Positions 7,340-7,389 of a stretch of DNA of 7,389 nt are shown one piece after another; within the stretch, counting starts at the first letter, position 1; each line of letters begins with the position of its first letter. Source of the stretch: an uncultured Clostridia bacterium. Lineage in GTDB: Bacteria > Bacillota > Clostridia > Oscillospirales > Ruminococcaceae. The DNA lies in assembly GCA_947385505.1 (NCBI GenBank), contig CANDLP010000110.1, forward strand, positions 1 through 7,389, written 5' to 3'. The notes under the pieces are model-generated. The model was given only the letters and a program-made list of their open reading frames with translations, was not told the origin of the DNA and did not search any database. Both the position numbers and the translations under genes were made by a program.

Positions 7340-7371
7340 TTTGAATTGTGGATTTTATCCACAATTCAAAT
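7339..7371 (+). repeat. Hairpin 6 (15-bp stem, TTT loop)
   Basis: Arm 7339-7353 pairs perfectly with 7357-7371 around a TTT loop. It is the longest uninterrupted stem in the element, and its last four bases overlap the right terminal inverted repeat. Confidence 0.82.
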
Positions 7372-7383
7372 GGTTATTAGTAT
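7368..7383 (-). repeat. Right terminal inverted repeat
   Basis: AAATGGTTATTAGTAT is the exact reverse complement of 7193-7208. It ends 6 nt before the window edge, so what the element separates the operon from cannot be seen. Confidence 0.85.
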
Positions 7384-7389
7384 AAGATA

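Larger units (their letters stand above)
7193..7383. mobile_element. MITE-like non-coding element with terminal inverted repeats and six hairpins
   Basis: The 16-nt arm 7193-7208 (ATACTAATAACCATTT) is the exact reverse complement of 7368-7383. A TA dinucleotide sits near each outer end (7194-7195 and 7381-7382), as expected for TA-targeting IS630/Tc1-mariner-type elements. Because TA is itself palindromic, it cannot be told apart from part of the repeat. No ORF of useful size lies inside, so any mobility would need a transposase in trans. The interior is a string of perfect or near-perfect hairpins, several of them GC-rich against AT-rich surroundings. The element begins 21 nt after the ATPase stop codon. 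The alternative is a structured intergenic repeat or a termination region that is not mobile. Confidence 0.65.

Noticed and set aside
7237..7371. Hairpin series as a CRISPR array
   Set aside because: The hairpins have unrelated sequences, with no repeated unit and no regular spacers.

Overview
The window is AT-rich and tightly packed. Lys/Asn/Ile-rich proteins and AGGAG-type ribosome binding sites point to a low-GC Firmicute, most likely a gut-type Clostridia member. This is judged by eye; no taxonomic marker gene is present. All genes lie on the + strand and read as one operon that starts upstream of the window. No promoter is visible for it.

Layout: (1) positions 1-2195 hold the 3' portion of a large protein with CxxC zinc knuckles, a helical-repeat segment and several fibronectin-III-like beta domains. 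Its true start is outside the window. (2) 2240-3370 encode a protein with N-terminal zinc ribbons fused to a TRAFAC-type P-loop GTPase. (3) 3395-3937 encode a small PD-(D/E)XK-type nuclease resembling the nuclease domains found at the C-termini of Firmicute polymorphic toxins. (4) 3950-7171 encode a large HerA/FtsK-superfamily ATPase with a long Ser-rich low-complexity insert and an unassigned C-terminal extension. The gaps between genes are 44, 24 and 12 nt, and each internal gene has its own Shine-Dalgarno sequence. (5) 7172-7389 are non-coding. They are almost filled by a MITE-like element of about 190 bp with 16-bp terminal inverted repeats that include TA ends, packed with six hairpins.

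Working model (inference): the operon is a GTPase-centred biological-conflict (defence-like) module. The zinc/FN3 protein and the zinc-ribbon GTPase would act in sensing and switching. The HerA-like ATPase would act as a DNA-engaging or assembly motor, and the PD-(D/E)XK protein as the DNA-cutting effector. HerA-nuclease pairs, and GTPase-containing conflict systems with zinc-ribbon partners, are known in principle. I do not recognise this exact four-part combination as a named system. The upstream part of the operon, which is missing here, may hold further components.
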